In this document: piece by piece, positions 1 through 13,895 of the stretch
Numbering within the stretch: position 1 is the first letter of the stretch
How the letters are laid out: every line of letters begins with the position of its first letter
Assembly (NCBI RefSeq): GCF_020921035.1
Contig: NC_063154.1
Location: 5,642,001-5,706,000 of the forward strand
Length of the DNA stretch: 64,000 bases
DNA from: Rhodamnia argentea
Taxonomy: Eukaryota > Streptophyta > Magnoliopsida > Myrtales > Myrtaceae
Direction of reading: 5' to 3'
Notes under the pieces: generated by a model
The model's database searches: none
Told to the model about the DNA's origin: nothing
What the model saw: the letters and a program-made list of their open reading frames with translations, nothing else
Program-made: the position numbers and the translations under genes

Positions 1-769
1 ACGTCAATTTAGTGGATCTGCCGTAATATATTTAATACTATGCATTACATGATTTTTACAGTCAATAGCGGCAGCCAAAAGCAAAGATAATAATGACGAT
101 GACGATAATAATATTAACAATAATAACAAATTGCGTAGTGAACTGGCTGGCAAGGGCTGCTGCAGTCAAATGTTGGCTAGCAAGTCCCCATAGGAAAACT
201 TGAGGAGAGCAAAGAAAATGTAAGACGGAGACGCCAAACGAAAATAGCTTTAATCTCAAGTGCAATCGGGAACTTCACAGGACATTGAACTGATCTTTCC
301 TTATCGGTAGTGTATTCAAGTATCTTATACAACATAATTTCTTTTGCAGAGTACAAATCGTGGAACAATACCATCCAGCAGAATCTGCAGGATTTCCTTG
401 GGTTCAATCAATGTTCGATTGCGTCTTAACTATTCTTACATGATTTCGACAGAAAACAAAAAAGGATGTTACCTGGGATGCAATGCCCGGGCCACTGTCA
501 TATTCAATATATAGTCTACATCCATAGTGATGGAGTACTTGCTAATCACTGAACTATTGCTTCCGACACCTGCATTACTTTTTCGCTGGACCAGTTAACC
601 ACACCAGGTATAAATCGATACAATTCGTGCATAATTATATTGGAATAGCACACCATCGTGCTCAGGTATGCTCCAACTGGCTCGAGGATAAACTCTGGAG
701 AACTTCATCGAGGAACATTCTGTCGACTGATTCCATTGGGTCGGGACTGAACACTAGTATATGAGGACA
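1..769. other. 3' flank of the AMY3 gene, no gene seen
   Basis: This stretch lies downstream of the alpha-amylase stop codon, which is on the minus strand. It probably holds the 3' untranslated region and part of an intergenic spacer. An imperfect ATA/ATG-rich simple stretch lies near 85-130. I recognise no coding region. Confidence 0.5.
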
Positions 770-1970
770 TTATGAAGCTTCCCAAACCTTGTAATCTCTT
801 CCCTCGAGGACTAGAGACCATTTCTGGGGCTCACTTTGGGGTTCATAGTAGCCTGGTCCAATCTTCATTGCGACTTTTTCGTCCACAATGGCCGCATAGA
901 CATCCCTCTCAGCCTTGGTTATTTTGATCTACAACAGTGAAAGTGTTCACATAAAATCAACCTGCTAGCTGGTTGCCTAAGAAAAACTTGACCCATCTGG
1001 AGGCCTGATGAGTGCAAGCTAAAAACAGTATTTTCCCATTAGTACCGAAATGAAAAATAAATAAGTAAAATTATCCAACGGAATGGATATTCTAAGAATG
1101 ATGAACGGAGAGACCCATAAATACGATAATTTTTCCCCATCAGCACATTCGAGATTTTTTCCACCTAACTAATTTAGTTCTCGTTCTTATCTTTTGCTAA
1201 AAGGAGAAAACCATGCTCCCCAATCCTTTCAAGTTTCTATGTGAAGTTACATATAAATTCGAGAGGACATAGCTCAATAACTCAACCTAGAAGTCTAACC
1301 CGTTTCCTGGTTTTCATTGTGTTACAAGATGTAGGGAATTAAGCAGTGTTCAACAGTATTATACCATCCTTCAATCTATATTTCTCTCCATTTTGTCCTC
1401 CTTTGATTGGATTTGGGTCCTTTTAGAACGAAACTCCTTCATCTTAAGGACTACTACTAGCATGTGCAAAACACCCGCCCTACATGTGCAAAGCACCTGT
1501 CACCTTATCTGTCCTGGAAGCGCCTCACTCATTTCACTCTTTTAGCTCATTTTCTAGATTCCTTTTTTTGCATTTATCAACCAACCATGTCAAATTGTAA
1601 TACTCGTTCAGTGCCGACAAGTAGGTGGGCGGTTCTAAAAATTATCTGGTTATTAGCAATCAGTCTCTGTTACTCACAGTGCTCCTGCAATGGATCTTGT
1701 TGCGATTCCTGAGAGAGATAAGTGAAGCAATTTCAGATTGGTAGTGAGAGAAGATGTGGTCATAGAACACTGCTGGAGTTCCTGGGTGCGTCAAGATATA
1801 GGCATATCCTTGTATTTCCTTCCCACTTGGAAATCTCCAATGACCCTTCAAGAATACCAAAACAAAACATGCAATGAGATGTTGTCCTCCCAGTATCGAC
1901 TCCAAGAGTTCCATTTCTTCAGGGAATAACCTCGGCATACTACATACAGCAACTCTTCATTTTGACATTT

Positions 1971-2011
<41 letters not shown>

Positions 2012-5000
2012 ATGACCACAACAGAATGAAATAAAGGCAATATACATTGGGCACAATTTGCATAAATTGGCCCTTCTTTTCAGTGATCAACAGTGACACT
2101 GCTCGTGGTATCGCTCATCTCTAGCTTTTACCTTTTCCTGTCCTCATGCATACTCTAGAGCCACCAAGAGGAAAATGTTCAACCTGACACAGGACATAGA
2201 AGCCCATGAAGTATTTCATTGGGTTTCTTTTTCTCAGGTCAGGGTTGTGGCCATGTATATTTAACACGTTAAAGACGTGGTTTACCTAGAACCCAAATAT
2301 TCTTTATTAGATATGAATAATTGCACTCATAACAGTGTTTATGTATTTTATTTTGTTTCTTCTAACTCCTGCCTTAGCACGACACAAAGTACCTTTTGAA
2401 ACACAGTCCTGGAAAGGATCAAGATCAGATAAGGTGAACAAAGTAGAATGTGCAAACTTCTGACCTGGGTAGAGCCAGTGTCATGATTCTCCACAAATGT
2501 TACAGCTCGAGATGGCCACCATCCAACAACCCCTGGAGGTTTTCCCTTCTGATCAGATAGTCGCCAATATTCACATCTTTCCAATGCCTGCGTGAAAATC
2601 TATATAAGAGAAATTGTCGACATACAACTGGAAGAGTACACATCTAAGATATGTCCAACTGGAGGATAAGGAAGAAGTGAATTACATCCTTTAATTTGGT
2701 TAGAAAACACGAAGAACATCAGGAATCAAGAGAATTCGCTACTGAAAATAATCAGTGGTAAAGTTAATGCTCATATAAATAATTTATAACAGCCCATTCT
2801 TCAGCAATCTAATTAATGAAATTCATCGAGTGCAGATCAGTACAAGAGTTAACGATTCAAGCCTGAGTTTTAGTCTACAGTTCACCTTCACTGGTAACAT
2901 CCAAGAGCATAACTACTTTGAATAACAGTGGGTCCAGCAGTGTAATAGTTGCACATTTCTATTTGAAGCATAACGTGAACAAATTACTTGACATTGTATA
3001 CACATGCATCCCATAAAAGAAAAACGAAACACCGAATGAATTTCTTCTATCTAGAGTCAGTGCACTTAATCAGAGTCTCTCTGTTTCCAGAACACCCAAA
3101 AATTGGCTACTTATTAGCGATAGTGCTTACTGCATGAAGAACTCCTTTTGTGGTGACATCAAATGCTGCAGCTGTGCCATTTGTAGCGTTTATCCAGTCG
3201 ACAATTCTCTGCCTGTGTGCATCTTGATTGTGATCCATTTCCCCATATGTATAGCTGAGGGAATCCCAGTACTCACCGACAGCAAAAGAAGGTTCAGTTG
3301 CATCCAAGTAGTCTTTGACATAGCCACCCCAAAAGCCTCTAACAAAATCGAGCCTCCATCCATCATACCCAATTTCGCTCCTGAAAATGCCATGACACCA
3401 ACAGACTGGCGATAGTAAGACCTTTAATGGATTATCATCGCAGAAACAGAATTTTGTGTGAGAAGCGAGGCTATAGTGCAACCAAATTAAAAGTCAGAAA
3501 TCATTAGCATCGGGTCAACTCAGACCTGGAAACTGACACAAAGAAGGTTAGAACAAACAGAAAAGCCACATTTGCAGATACACACTTATTCAAGAGAAAA
3601 CAAGGGAAATAAAGCCTCAGATGTATTAAATAGCTCAAGGAAATGAAAAGAAATGAGGAAGTCATCCACTGCAACTTAGCTCTACCAGCATTCACAACCA
3701 AGAATAAAGTAGCATGTACTTGCAGCCACCCAGATATACATAACTGAAAAAATTTACCAGTAGAGCTGCCGCTAAAGATAGTAAGTTTTACATGTAAGAA
3801 GAAAAGCCAATTTGAATATTTACACATCTAAGCCAACTTCTCCATGAAAACCCAAAACAATTACTATGATCCATCCTTTCCCTTGAGGGGAGTGGACTGT
3901 CAAGAATTATAGGAGGTGTTCAAATGAACAGAGAAGGTATTCAGCATTAACCTCAGCCAACATAACCATTCCTTCAGATCTTTCCGCACAAAATCTTGTG
4001 AGTGATCAATATTTGGGGCAGCATGAAAATTATCTCCACTACTCTTGTTGCCTCTACCCTGCAGCAAAAAAATTACGACACTTATCACCTCAACTGCCAT
4101 CCCTCAGGGGTGAGTCTTTTTCCCTGAATCCAGCCAGGCATGCTGCTTTCAGTAGGGTCACCAAATCGTCTATGTGGGCAAATATGAGTTCTTATGGTGT
4201 TCAAAACATGATATCTAAAACATTGTTCGAAAAACACTACTGACTTGAAGAGCATGCTCAAACCTCAGCATGAACCCAAACAGAAACAAAGAAAACCCTG
4301 GGTCATGCAAATAAAAGTTCCACCCCACCATACACAAGTAAAAAATAACTCCGAGATATGGCAGAGTGAAATTCATAAGCCAAAACTTAGTCGGCGACAC
4401 TTGGGATGCAGTTGGATAAATTGAATTTGCACTTCATCAAACAAGCCCATAGACTGTACACTTAACTAAAATTAATAGCACTATTGGTACACTAAATATC
4501 TGGTCGCTTTCATGGAATGACCTTACAACATGGATATGTTCATAAAGGTGCTTGGCCGAGGGGAAGTCAAATGGTTCTTGTTCCATGTTTTGCATGTAGA
4601 TAGCCAAGTCAACACTAGAATTGGTCAACCGAACCAGCAATTCTGGAATTTTACTGGTTCATGTATCATACAGAATGTTGGTACCAAGAACTTTTCTACC
4701 TGTTGCTGCGAAGACATTGGCGCTGCCAAAGAGAGACTATTTATGATAAATTTGGAATTTATATTGACAAATGGTTCTCATAAATCGACACATACTTATG
4801 CATAGGTCTACCACATCTACAACAAGATATTGAGAAAACCCTTGAAGACTTCTAGTAGAAAAGGAGCAGAAAAATTTCTCTAAGTTAATGCTCTTTTTTT
4901 TTCAATTTAACTTAATTGTCGCTATTTTGCAAGTCTTAGATCATTAGTTCTAAAAGCAGCACTCTCTTTCTGAGCTACTTTGGCAGCCCTTGCATGCTGC

Positions 5001-8000
5001 CTGCAGTTACTCAATCATTAGCATAGTTGAAATTATCCAACATCGATTGTCTACAAGGTTTGTTTGGGCCTCATATAAAGGGCTCTTGCCCCCATATAAT
5101 AACTTTAGCACTTGGGTTGGTCTTACAAACACGGTATCAAGTATTCCACATCGCACGTCCACAGAATTTGTTTAGGCTTTATACCTGTGTAATCTTTCTA
5201 CACCAATAATTTAAGGTTTCCCCCCAGACATAAATTAGCTTCATTCTCACTCTATTATCCTCACTCAGTTTCTTGCGCGCAAGATAATGGGACAATCTTT
5301 TCTTGATAAGTGATTCGTCAAAAGATCAACGCATTTGCATCAAAATAACAGATTTTTCCTTAAAAAATTTGCCAAACACGAAAAAGGAAGAATAGTATGC
5401 ACTGCCAATATTATATATATGGCATTCTTTGTGGTTCAGTTACTATATATGTATACACTTTACCTTCTAAGATACATACCAATGCACCATTTGGTCACGA
5501 CTAAACAATTAAAAGAGGTTCTACATTTCTGCAAATTGGCTAAATCAGCTGAAAATGTATCGTCACATGAGATATAAATGATGACATCTGCAACTCTAAT
5601 CATCGGAGTTTGGTGTGCCTACTCAAGATATTAGAAACAAACTTACTAAGGATAAAAATTTGTCACAAAAGAGGACAGGGAGCACAATATTCTTTTAAAA
5701 GAAAATGTGAGTGGACTCATACCGAATCATATAGCTAAGTATAGATCTGACACCACACTGTCACAGTTTAATCATGCAGAAAGACTGTATGCATGTTTCG
5801 AGTTTTTGTGCCTTGTGCAATATGATATTCTTGTAAGATCAAGACCATATTGATAAAAGAATCTTTTAAAGAGATTGAAAACGACCAAATTGTGAGTGAA
5901 AGCAAAAAAAATTAAAAGATAATAGGCATCAACTAACGCCAACTACCTGAAAATGAGGATCGTCAGCAACTACAGCTCGATCATCCCAATTTAGACGACC
6001 GCCGAAAATATTCCATATACCATTTTGATTCTTGTGTTGTGCACAGCGATGATTAAGCACGACATCTCCAAGAACTCTTATGTTAACTTCATGGAACTTC
6101 TTCACGAGGTCCTTCAGTTCATCAATAGTTCCATATCTGATAGACATCATACATGCCAGGACATCAAGAGGAATCTCATAAAGAGGGCAATGCAAAGTGA
6201 AGTTTTGGAACGCAAAAACCACATGACATGTATAAAAGGAAATTCTATACTGCTAACTCAAACTGCTAAAATAAGTCGATCAAATCCAAGATACTTCCGC
6301 TATTATAGTTTCAAGATTTATACTTAAAACAGATAAAGCAGGTAGAAAAGATCAGCTCTAAGTGGGCCCCAACCAAAATGCACACACATCTAAAAATCAC
6401 GCATAGGGTTTATAAGGATGGTACCTCGAATTTAAATTGTAAAGATCCGTTGGCATGTACCCTTCAGGTGACACAGAATCAGTAGGCGGTGGTAACCAAA
6501 CAACAGTGAAACCCAGAGAAGCTAATTGTGAAGCTTTTTCCTTTAGTTCATTATACCACCTTCCAGGCTTATGTGATTCCCAATTAAAACCTTGGCACAA
6601 TATCTCGAACCCCGTTCCCGTGCCTGAAAATATCTTTGGAGGTTTCAGTACCTCTGGTTCCAAAACAGCTTCCTCCGAAAAAGTTGGCAGGGCACTTCTG
6701 AAAATACTATAGGCCTCAGCAGCCAACTTTTCAATCTCTTGGAGAATGCTTTCTTGTGCTTCTTTAGTCTTCGCCTTGCGATTCTTCTCGGATGAAATAT
6801 CACTAACCAAGTTTCGTATCTCATTGATAATTCCGTCAGTGTATGCTGTGCTACTGACTTCGGTATTTGTTTCCGCGGTTTTGCCAGATGTCTCCATACT
6901 ATTAGATTCCTTTTGTCCAAGAAGAGAAGAACTCCTTATGCTAGATACCGGAATATAAAAATCTTCTCCCATACAATTCAGCCAAACATCCTCCTTTAGC
7001 TTGAGAACAAAAAGGAATCCCACAAACTCTTCATCCAAAGCAAATAATCCCCAAAATCCTTTTTCCCGTCCCCTTGGCTGCAAGAATAGATTAACATAAT
7101 TATGAACAATGCGATATCCTCCTTGGAAGAAACACTTGAGATGTAAAAGGGAGAGCTATTATAAATTTCCAGGGTGTTGTTGGAAGAAAGTTGATCAAAT
7201 CCAGATATTTACCTGTAACAATGTCCGTAAAGCCTTGTTCTTGAAGATTTTTGTTTCTGGCGGATACGGGGCTGCTGGAACTTCCCACATTTTAGAATCA
7301 TCTCTGCAAACTCCCCAGTGCACAGTAACATCTCCAGGGAGATCAGTTTCCAAGTATACAAGAGTCTTAGCTGTCTCAGGACAGATCTTAACAGAAACGT
7401 TGACAGAGTTATGAACGGAAACTTCTTTAACAATAGGCAGCTCCTCATAGAATCCCTGAAGGCACTGCACTCCTTGTTTCGAAACTTCCAAGTCACTGCT
7501 GGCCTTTTTATCCTTATAGTCTGACGCTTCTCCTTTAAGGAGTATGTTAGATAGCTGTCCAAGGGCACCTAGGATCCGAGTCAAGGAAGCATGCGTCGAT
7601 CGGTAAAAATTGTAATTGAGAGAAAGGCATGAATTGACAGCACCAAGTTGAAATTGAAACTATCTGCCGATCTGTGACCTACTCCACCGTTGGAGGAAAG
7701 AAGCATACAAGAATGCAGCGTATAGAACACCTGCCCTGATGAAAAACCACAATCATAGTTCCAAGCACAGGTGCAAGTGGTGATCTGAGTACACTCCTAT
7801 ACATTTTACATCATTTGAGATCCAAAGATTTATAACCTTTTAACAATTGTGAGGAGAAAGTTGTGCAGCATAAATAGAGTTGTGTTCGGCATTTCTGTGT
7901 AATTGACAAAAAGCTATAAGAATAAGAAGAAGTTATGCATAAATAGAAGAACATGGACAGCCCAGCACTCATTTAAATTCTCACCAAACATAAAGTTACT

Positions 8001-9326
8001 TCTCCAACCTGGCAATAAATCAAAGCCCCTTTTGGCTCCAACAATGTTGCTATCATCTTGAAGAGAATCCATGAGAGGCACCTTGAAGTCTCTGCCTCTA
8101 TGCTGATACCAAGATCCAGATTCTTCATCCTGCAGCCAAACTCTGAGTTGAGCAAAGAGGATGTTTGCTAAAATATACAAGCGTTTACTTATAGGGGAAT
8201 GGAAGATGCTGATGCTAACTGCTATTTGGTCAGAACCTTCAGAACGAAATTTATCGCAGCAATATTAGTGTTGGACTGGATACTTATATTCACTTCATAA
8301 AATTCGTCCCCATCCATCGTTGTAGATGATTTCTGCAATGGTGTCTCGATTGCATAGTCCTTTCAAAAGTAAAAGAAAAGATCACTAAACGTTCGAGTGA
8401 TTGAGCAAATGAAACAAGAACTTGAGCTCAAAAGTCCAATGGGAACCTTGATAGAAATTGATCCAGGAGGCCTCATTTCAGCAGGAGGTTGATCCCATTC
8501 ACTGCATTTTTTTTTTTTATACAGAAATTTCACTGAGCATCGTTTTGATTATTTCGTCACGAAGATGAACTCAAATTCTCAGGGATGCATTTTCTACTTC
8601 AAAGTAGCCATACCTGCCGACGTCGCCTACATGAGAAATTCCCCAGTGAAGAATCCACTTCCCAGCAAGCGTACAACCAACGGTGAGGTGCCAATTCTGC
8701 TCATCCTTCCCCTGATCAAATCTCACAAATATTTTCCCCTCCACCTGAACAGATACACACACCAAACTAATCAACCACTCTCATTCCAATCGCAGCGGAA
8801 ATACACAATCCAAAGGAAAAAGGAGCTCCAATTCCAGACAGCATGCATTTCCAAAGTGGAAAGGAGAACCGATCACATGCAAATTCAGCACTTCCTCAGC
8901 AACTAAAGCACCGAAAAAGCTCAAATCACGATAAAGCAGACCGGGGCTTACCGCGACCAGCAACATCCTCCGCGGATCATCACAAATTCTCACTCAATCA
9001 AACTACAAACGCACGAGGTACGATATAAAGGCGAAAGTCCGCACCGTCTCATTTCTCCGGAGAGGGAAAGCCTCCTTGAAGAGAACGTCGGTGGATTCAA
9101 ACGCTTCGACGACCGCCGCACCGGAGGAGCTCGCGCGCGCGCGGAGAGCGCCGCCGCGACGCGGTCCGAAGCCGCACGACCTCCTTGCATGGCGGAAAGA
9201 CGGCTTCGGCGCGCAGCTCAGCGAAGCGGGAGGAGGAGGCGTGGGCGTCCTCGATCGGAAGCGGGACCTGGAGATCTCCCGGAAGCCGTGGTGAAGCAGA
9301 GGCTCCGTGCTGAAGGCCGACGACAT
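770..9326 (-). CDS. AMY3: Plastid alpha-amylase AMY3-type, 13 exons
   Basis: Endo-hydrolase of alpha-1,4-glucan links (GH13), acting on starch in the chloroplast. I place exons, in transcription order, at 9326-9045, 8744-8614, 8501-8447, 8359-8237, 8129-8009, 7568-7213, 7077-6425, 6136-5947, 4058-3952, 3380-3131, 2587-2465, 1845-1678 and 928-770. All introns are GT-AG and the phases join into 905 residues; Arabidopsis AMY3 has 887. A Ser/Arg-rich transit peptide comes first. Two N-terminal starch-binding (CBM45-like) modules follow, with motifs [13 protein letters not shown] and [11 protein letters not shown]. The (beta/alpha)8 domain carries GWRLDFVRG (nucleophile Asp684), VGEYW (acid/base Glu709) and FVENHD (Asp792). 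Cys517 and Cys605 have the same 88-residue spacing as the redox pair Cys499-Cys587 reported for Arabidopsis AMY3, which suggests thioredoxin control. The start is the first ATG that gives a transit peptide. Intron 8 is large (1888 bp). Confidence 0.95.
1975..2008. repeat. (TG)17 microsatellite in AMY3 intron 11
   Basis: An uninterrupted TG dinucleotide run lies inside the intron between AMY3 exons 11 and 12. It is likely polymorphic in length. It has no coding effect. Confidence 0.95.
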
Positions 9327-10441
9327 TGCTTGGTCGAGCGAGGAAGAGCGGACAAGAAGAGCAAGGAAGAGCCGTCGGAGGAGGAGATAGTCATCACTCT
9401 GGGAGTCGGGATATTTGTGGAGTCTGTGAGATGGACATAGCTTTCGTGCTCGACAAATCTCGAGTTCTGGTATATTCGTTATTTTAAAATTATTTTTTCT
9501 TTTTTGGTCTAAAAAATTATTTTCTTTGCGTTCCCCCTTTTCCCCCGATCTTGCTTTTTCGTTTTGGCCTTTTCGCCGCGACATTTAAATACTTTAAAGG
9601 CGCGTCATTTTATAATAATAAAAAATTCTAAATCAAGATCTTAAGTGCCCTTGTTTGAGAAGTAAATTTTATTTTAATAAGAACCTCAAATGCCCTCTTT
9701 CTTTCAAAAAATTGACCTGATCAATGATATTTTCGTCGTTATTTATTTTTTTCTTTATTTTTTCATTTTTTTACCTAGCTTCTTGCCCGTGGTCAACCAT
9801 CGGCAAGGGCCGGGCAAGACCGGCGAGGGCCTTGCTTGGGCAAGTGCTTCAGAAAACTTTTTACCCTATTTATTTGCTCGACCAGACTTTACACGTGCCC
9901 TTTAGGCATTAGCACGTCAAATTCAAGGCAAGTGCTTAAGAAAACTATTCTTCTTCTGGTTTCGTGTCCGTCCGTAGGGGTCGAAAGTCAATCCGCAGCA
10001 AAATCACGCGGGGTCGTTTGCTTTCTTTTCTGGAAACTGCACATATTCTCCGGATTTGGGCGGCGAAGAATCAGATCTTCTTACGAATGCTTGCGTAAGA
10101 CGACAGGGTCCACTCGGCCGCGACCCAAGGCTTCACCACGACAGCGATCAGTGGCTGGTCCGGTTCGATGTCAGGCCATCGGCCCATCGCATCGTGCCTA
10201 ACTTGTTGTCCGGACCGGTTCATCGGTATAAAACCTCACTGGCTGCGCGGGGCTTATCAAGTTAGTCCAATTGCCCATCATTGCCTAGCTTCGCCAGCAC
10301 GTTCCCAAAAAAAAAAAAAAAAAACCACAGTTGCGATGAGAACCAAGAACCCGTGATAGACGACGGTGGAGGATGACAGCGTCACAGCGGTGACACCACA
10401 GATCAGTGATGGAAAAGGTGCCAGTGCCTTGTGGTGATGGA
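9327..10441. other. 5' flank of AMY3 and start of the intergenic spacer
   Basis: Upstream of the AMY3 start codon on the minus strand, so promoter and 5' UTR should lie at about 9327-9700; I could not pick a convincing TATA box. From 9690 the sequence turns T-rich. A GC-rich segment (about 9780-9840) follows, resembling the cores of repeats elsewhere in the window. An A-run lies at about 10306-10324. No gene was recognised. Confidence 0.5.
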
Positions 10442-10450
10442 GGAAGAATG

Positions 10451-11154
10451 GGGAAAATTACAAAAAAAAAAAAGTCTTAAATCTATCACAATTGTGCTAA
10501 TTTAGTCTTGAATTTTTTTTTTTGTCGATATAGTCTCAAACTTTTTTGTAATTGTGCCAATTCAATCCATCCGACCAATTTTAACCGGTCAACCGATAAC
10601 CTAATATTTAAAAAAATTAAATTTTTTGATATTCTTTTTTTTTTCCCTTCCCTTTCCCTTTCCCCTTCCCTATTCTACCTCCAGTTGATCGCCAGCCTTG
10701 CCCACCCAACCATGGCGAGAATTAACCTTGCCGGCCCGGATCTAGTGAGGTCCGCCTCGCACGGCCATGGCGAGACTCGACCTTGTCGTTGCTGGGCGAG
10801 GCTTGACCTCACAAGATTCGGGAAGGCGAGGCCGGTGAGAGCCTTGTCGGTCATCCTGCGGTCCGTCACCGAGGTCCAACAATCGGCTGGAGATAGAACA
10901 ACAAAGGGGAAGAGGAAAGGAAAAGGGAAGAAAATAATAAAATAAAAAGAAATTCAATAAATAAATAAATTATCAAAATATTAAGTGACCAGTTGGTTGG
11001 TGTCCACGTCAACGTTGGGCGACAAAAATTTGCCGGATGGACTAAATTGACACAATTGCAAAAGGTTTAAAATTGAATCGGCAGAAAAAAAAAAGGTTTA
11101 GGACTGAATCAACACAATTGCAATAGGTTTGTAACCTTTTTGGTAGTTTTCTCG
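10451..11154. mobile_element. MULE-like MITE with a GC-rich core
   Basis: The ends are imperfect inverted repeats: GGGAAAATTAC on the left and, reverse-complemented, GAGAAAACTAC on the right. Both arms continue with similar text (cacaattg, a phrase like 'taaatctatcacaattgtgc' and its inverse). Near-identical 9-mers flank the element: GGAAGAATG at 10442-10450 and GGAAGAAGG at 11155-11163, as expected for a Mutator-type target duplication. The arms are AT-rich, while the core (about 10690-10890) is GC-rich. No transposase is present, so it is non-autonomous. The GC-rich core could be captured host sequence (Pack-MULE-like), but this is inference. Confidence 0.6.
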
Positions 11155-13258
11155 GGAAGAAGGCGATAATAGCTACCAAGCATGATCACGGTAGAAATGT
11201 AATAACTAGGCAAGCTTGTACAATCCATGGTGATAGCTTGTTGAGAATTCTAGCTGGATAAATAGTTTGGGGAGATATTTATAATGAGAACTATTTCTAA
11301 TGATAGATAAAATATTGGGAAAAGGTACAGCAAAGAATTTAATGTCGCCGGGAAGAGTCCTAAATCTATTGCACTTTTGTCAATTTTGTCTTAAAACCTT
11401 TCAACTTTGCCAATTAAGTCCTAAACTTTTTCATATTTTGCAAGTTGAGTTCATCTTGTTAATTTTTGTCGAAATTCGGCGACGTGGACGCCGATCGTCC
11501 TACATTACCTTGTCAAAGGTGACGTGGACAATTATTATTATATATTTAATAATTTTGTGAATTTTTCTTTTCTCTTTTTCCTTTCTTCTTCTTTTTGCCG
11601 GTGGTCGAGCGAGTTGGTCTCTCCTAGGCGAGGGTCGCCGTTACCTGACACAGGTGAGGCTTGGTTGGGCAAGACCAGCTCGTCTGGCCATGGCTGGTAG
11701 GCGGCCACCGGAAAAAGGAAGAAGAAAGAAAAAGAAAAAAAAAAGAAAAAAAAAGAATTAGGAAAAAAATATTAGAGTATTATTGAAGATTGTTTTCATC
11801 TGCTTTGATATGCCATGTAAGATGTAGGAATCAAGAGGGGTTGCGGAAGTTTGGTGGTTTCAACGTGGGTGAGAATTAAAATATGCAAATGAGAGTGGTA
11901 TTCAATTTAGCCTTTGCTAAGGCTTTTACACAAACGACACAAGCTTTGCTAAGCTTGAGATTACAACACTTTTTCTAACCCCCTCTATATTTCTAAGTAC
12001 CCCACACACAATTATGGTTGCCTCTAATCCTTATATATAGGCTGAAGTTGCACCGCCTCAAGGACTCCACCCCCATCTAGTGTGAAAGGGTAGTTGCCGC
12101 AAACTTTTTCCAAGCAAAGTTGAACTTTGCTTTCTTTTGTTGACTTGCACTGCACACGTTCACTGCCTCAAACCGCTTTTAGTGTGAATGGGATGTGCGG
12201 AAATTCTTTTTCCGCGGCAAATCCACTTGCTGCAAGTTTGACAAAGTCAAACCCTTACTCCTCCATCCACCGCCAAACATATGTAGAAGGGAAATGGAAT
12301 TTGGCTTCCTTTTTTTTTTTGTCTTTTCAAAAAATCAATTTTATATTTTCAACATAAGGCAGGTGACGTTCACGTCAATAATTTGATGATAAAATTGCTC
12401 GAGTGAATTGTCAAGTGTGAAAATATTTAGGACTTGATTGGTAAAATTGAAAATTTTAAGATTGAATTGATAAAAGTAATATATGTATAGGACTTTTTAA
12501 ACAAAATTTCTTAACGTGCTCTCTTTATAGAAAAAGAAAAGTTCCATCTCGAAAAAAGGGAGGGGCATGGATGACATTGTCATCCTCGTTGAGATGCTTG
12601 TAAACTTAAAAAAAATGAAAATCGAAGGGTCATCATTAGCCGACTCGGTCTTCTGTGTGGGCAAACCTTTTATAGAGCATTTTCTTATGGAAATTGCCCT
12701 TTTTTTAAGAGAAAATTATGCTTTTTCTTGACAATAGATCGGTTTTTGGCTCTCTGTGGATTGCTTGATCGATGAAAAACCAAGATAAATAGGTAATTTG
12801 GCAGAAGAATACGGCTCTATTTGTTTCGCAAAAAATGAATTATCTAAAAAATATTTTCCTAAAAACGATCGCTTGTATCACTTGCAATAATTAAATTAAC
12901 AAAAAATATTTTCATGTTCACAAACAATATTTATACATAAACTGCTGTCGATAATAAAAATATTTTTCATTAATAAATTATTTCAAGCGATGCAAGTGAT
13001 TATTTTTAGGAAAATATTTTTCAAATTACTCATATTCCATGAAATCAATGGATAAAGAGGCAAGATTAGTGGAAAATCAACAAAAAGAAAAAACATATTT
13101 TTCATACTCCGACTGTGTATGTTCTATTTTTCCTTTTAATATTTCCAACTCCATTTAAATGAGAAGCCAAAATGGATACTAAAAAGGAAAACGCTAAATT
13201 AACATAAAATAACCTATACCAGTAATTGATTATCTTTTCATTTTTTTTTTCATTCTTA
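11155..13258. other. Intergenic repeats, no gene
   Basis: From about 11318 a second, degraded copy of the arm-core-arm repeat begins, with the phrase 'cctaaatctattgca' and a GC-rich core at about 11590-11715. A matching right arm appears only near 12420-12510, so something has probably inserted between. At about 12814-13035 lies a self-complementary AT-rich segment with inverted copies of 'cctaaaaa(c/t)ga' and 'cacttgc', a hairpin-type MITE also seen near 40660-40890. No coding region is supported. Confidence 0.5.
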
Positions 13259-13895
13259 GGGTGCGTTTGTTTGAGAGAAAGTGTTTTTCGAAAATTAATT
13301 TTTTAGACTTTCACCCTTTTTGGCTCTCCGAAAATGACTTAGTTAATGAAAAACACTTTTCGATCGGTGAAAAATTCATGTACAACATTAGGAAAGTGAA
13401 TTGCAAAATCTAAAGAAGTAAAAGTACATTCCGAAATTGCTCCTCTCTAATTTTTTAATTTTCAATTTAATTTCTTATTTGTTTTCATTTTATTTTTTTC
13501 CTTTTCTTTTTTCTTATTGGTCCGCCGGTGATCGGGTCTCGGCGATGGCCGATCGGCCTATGAGCTCGAGCTCGGCTGAGGCTAGTGACCTTGAGGTCAC
13601 CAAGCCGGATCCCAGTGAGCCCGAGCTTGCTAATGGCCGGCGCCAAGTGAGCATGGTGGAGAAAAAAAAATAAAAAAATTAAAAAATAAAAGATTATGCA
13701 AAAATAAAACGTTTTTTTTATTTACATGAGATAAAGTGTGGAGATTGAATTCATTTTTCAAATGAGATCCAACTACTAGAAAATATTTTCGGTTACACAT
13801 CATCGAACAAAGAAAAACTAACTATTTTTCATAAAAAATGATTTCTAGTAAGTATTTTCCTTTAATACGGAATTTTTCGTGAAACAAGCGCATCC
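13259..13895. mobile_element. Terminal-inverted-repeat element with a GC-rich core
   Basis: The left end reads GGGTGCGTTTGTTT. The right end, reverse-complemented, reads GGATGCGCTTGTTT, about 12 of 14 matching. The interior is AT-rich with a GC-rich core at about 13520-13660 that resembles those of the other repeats. The size (about 640 bp) and lack of a transposase ORF make it a non-autonomous DNA transposon. I could not confirm a target-site duplication. Confidence 0.5.

Noticed and set aside
9327..9584. N-terminal extension of AMY3 upstream of the ATG at 9326
   Set aside because: The frame stays open to 9584, but the added residues are Lys/Glu-rich and unlike a transit peptide. The Met at 9326 starts a typical one.
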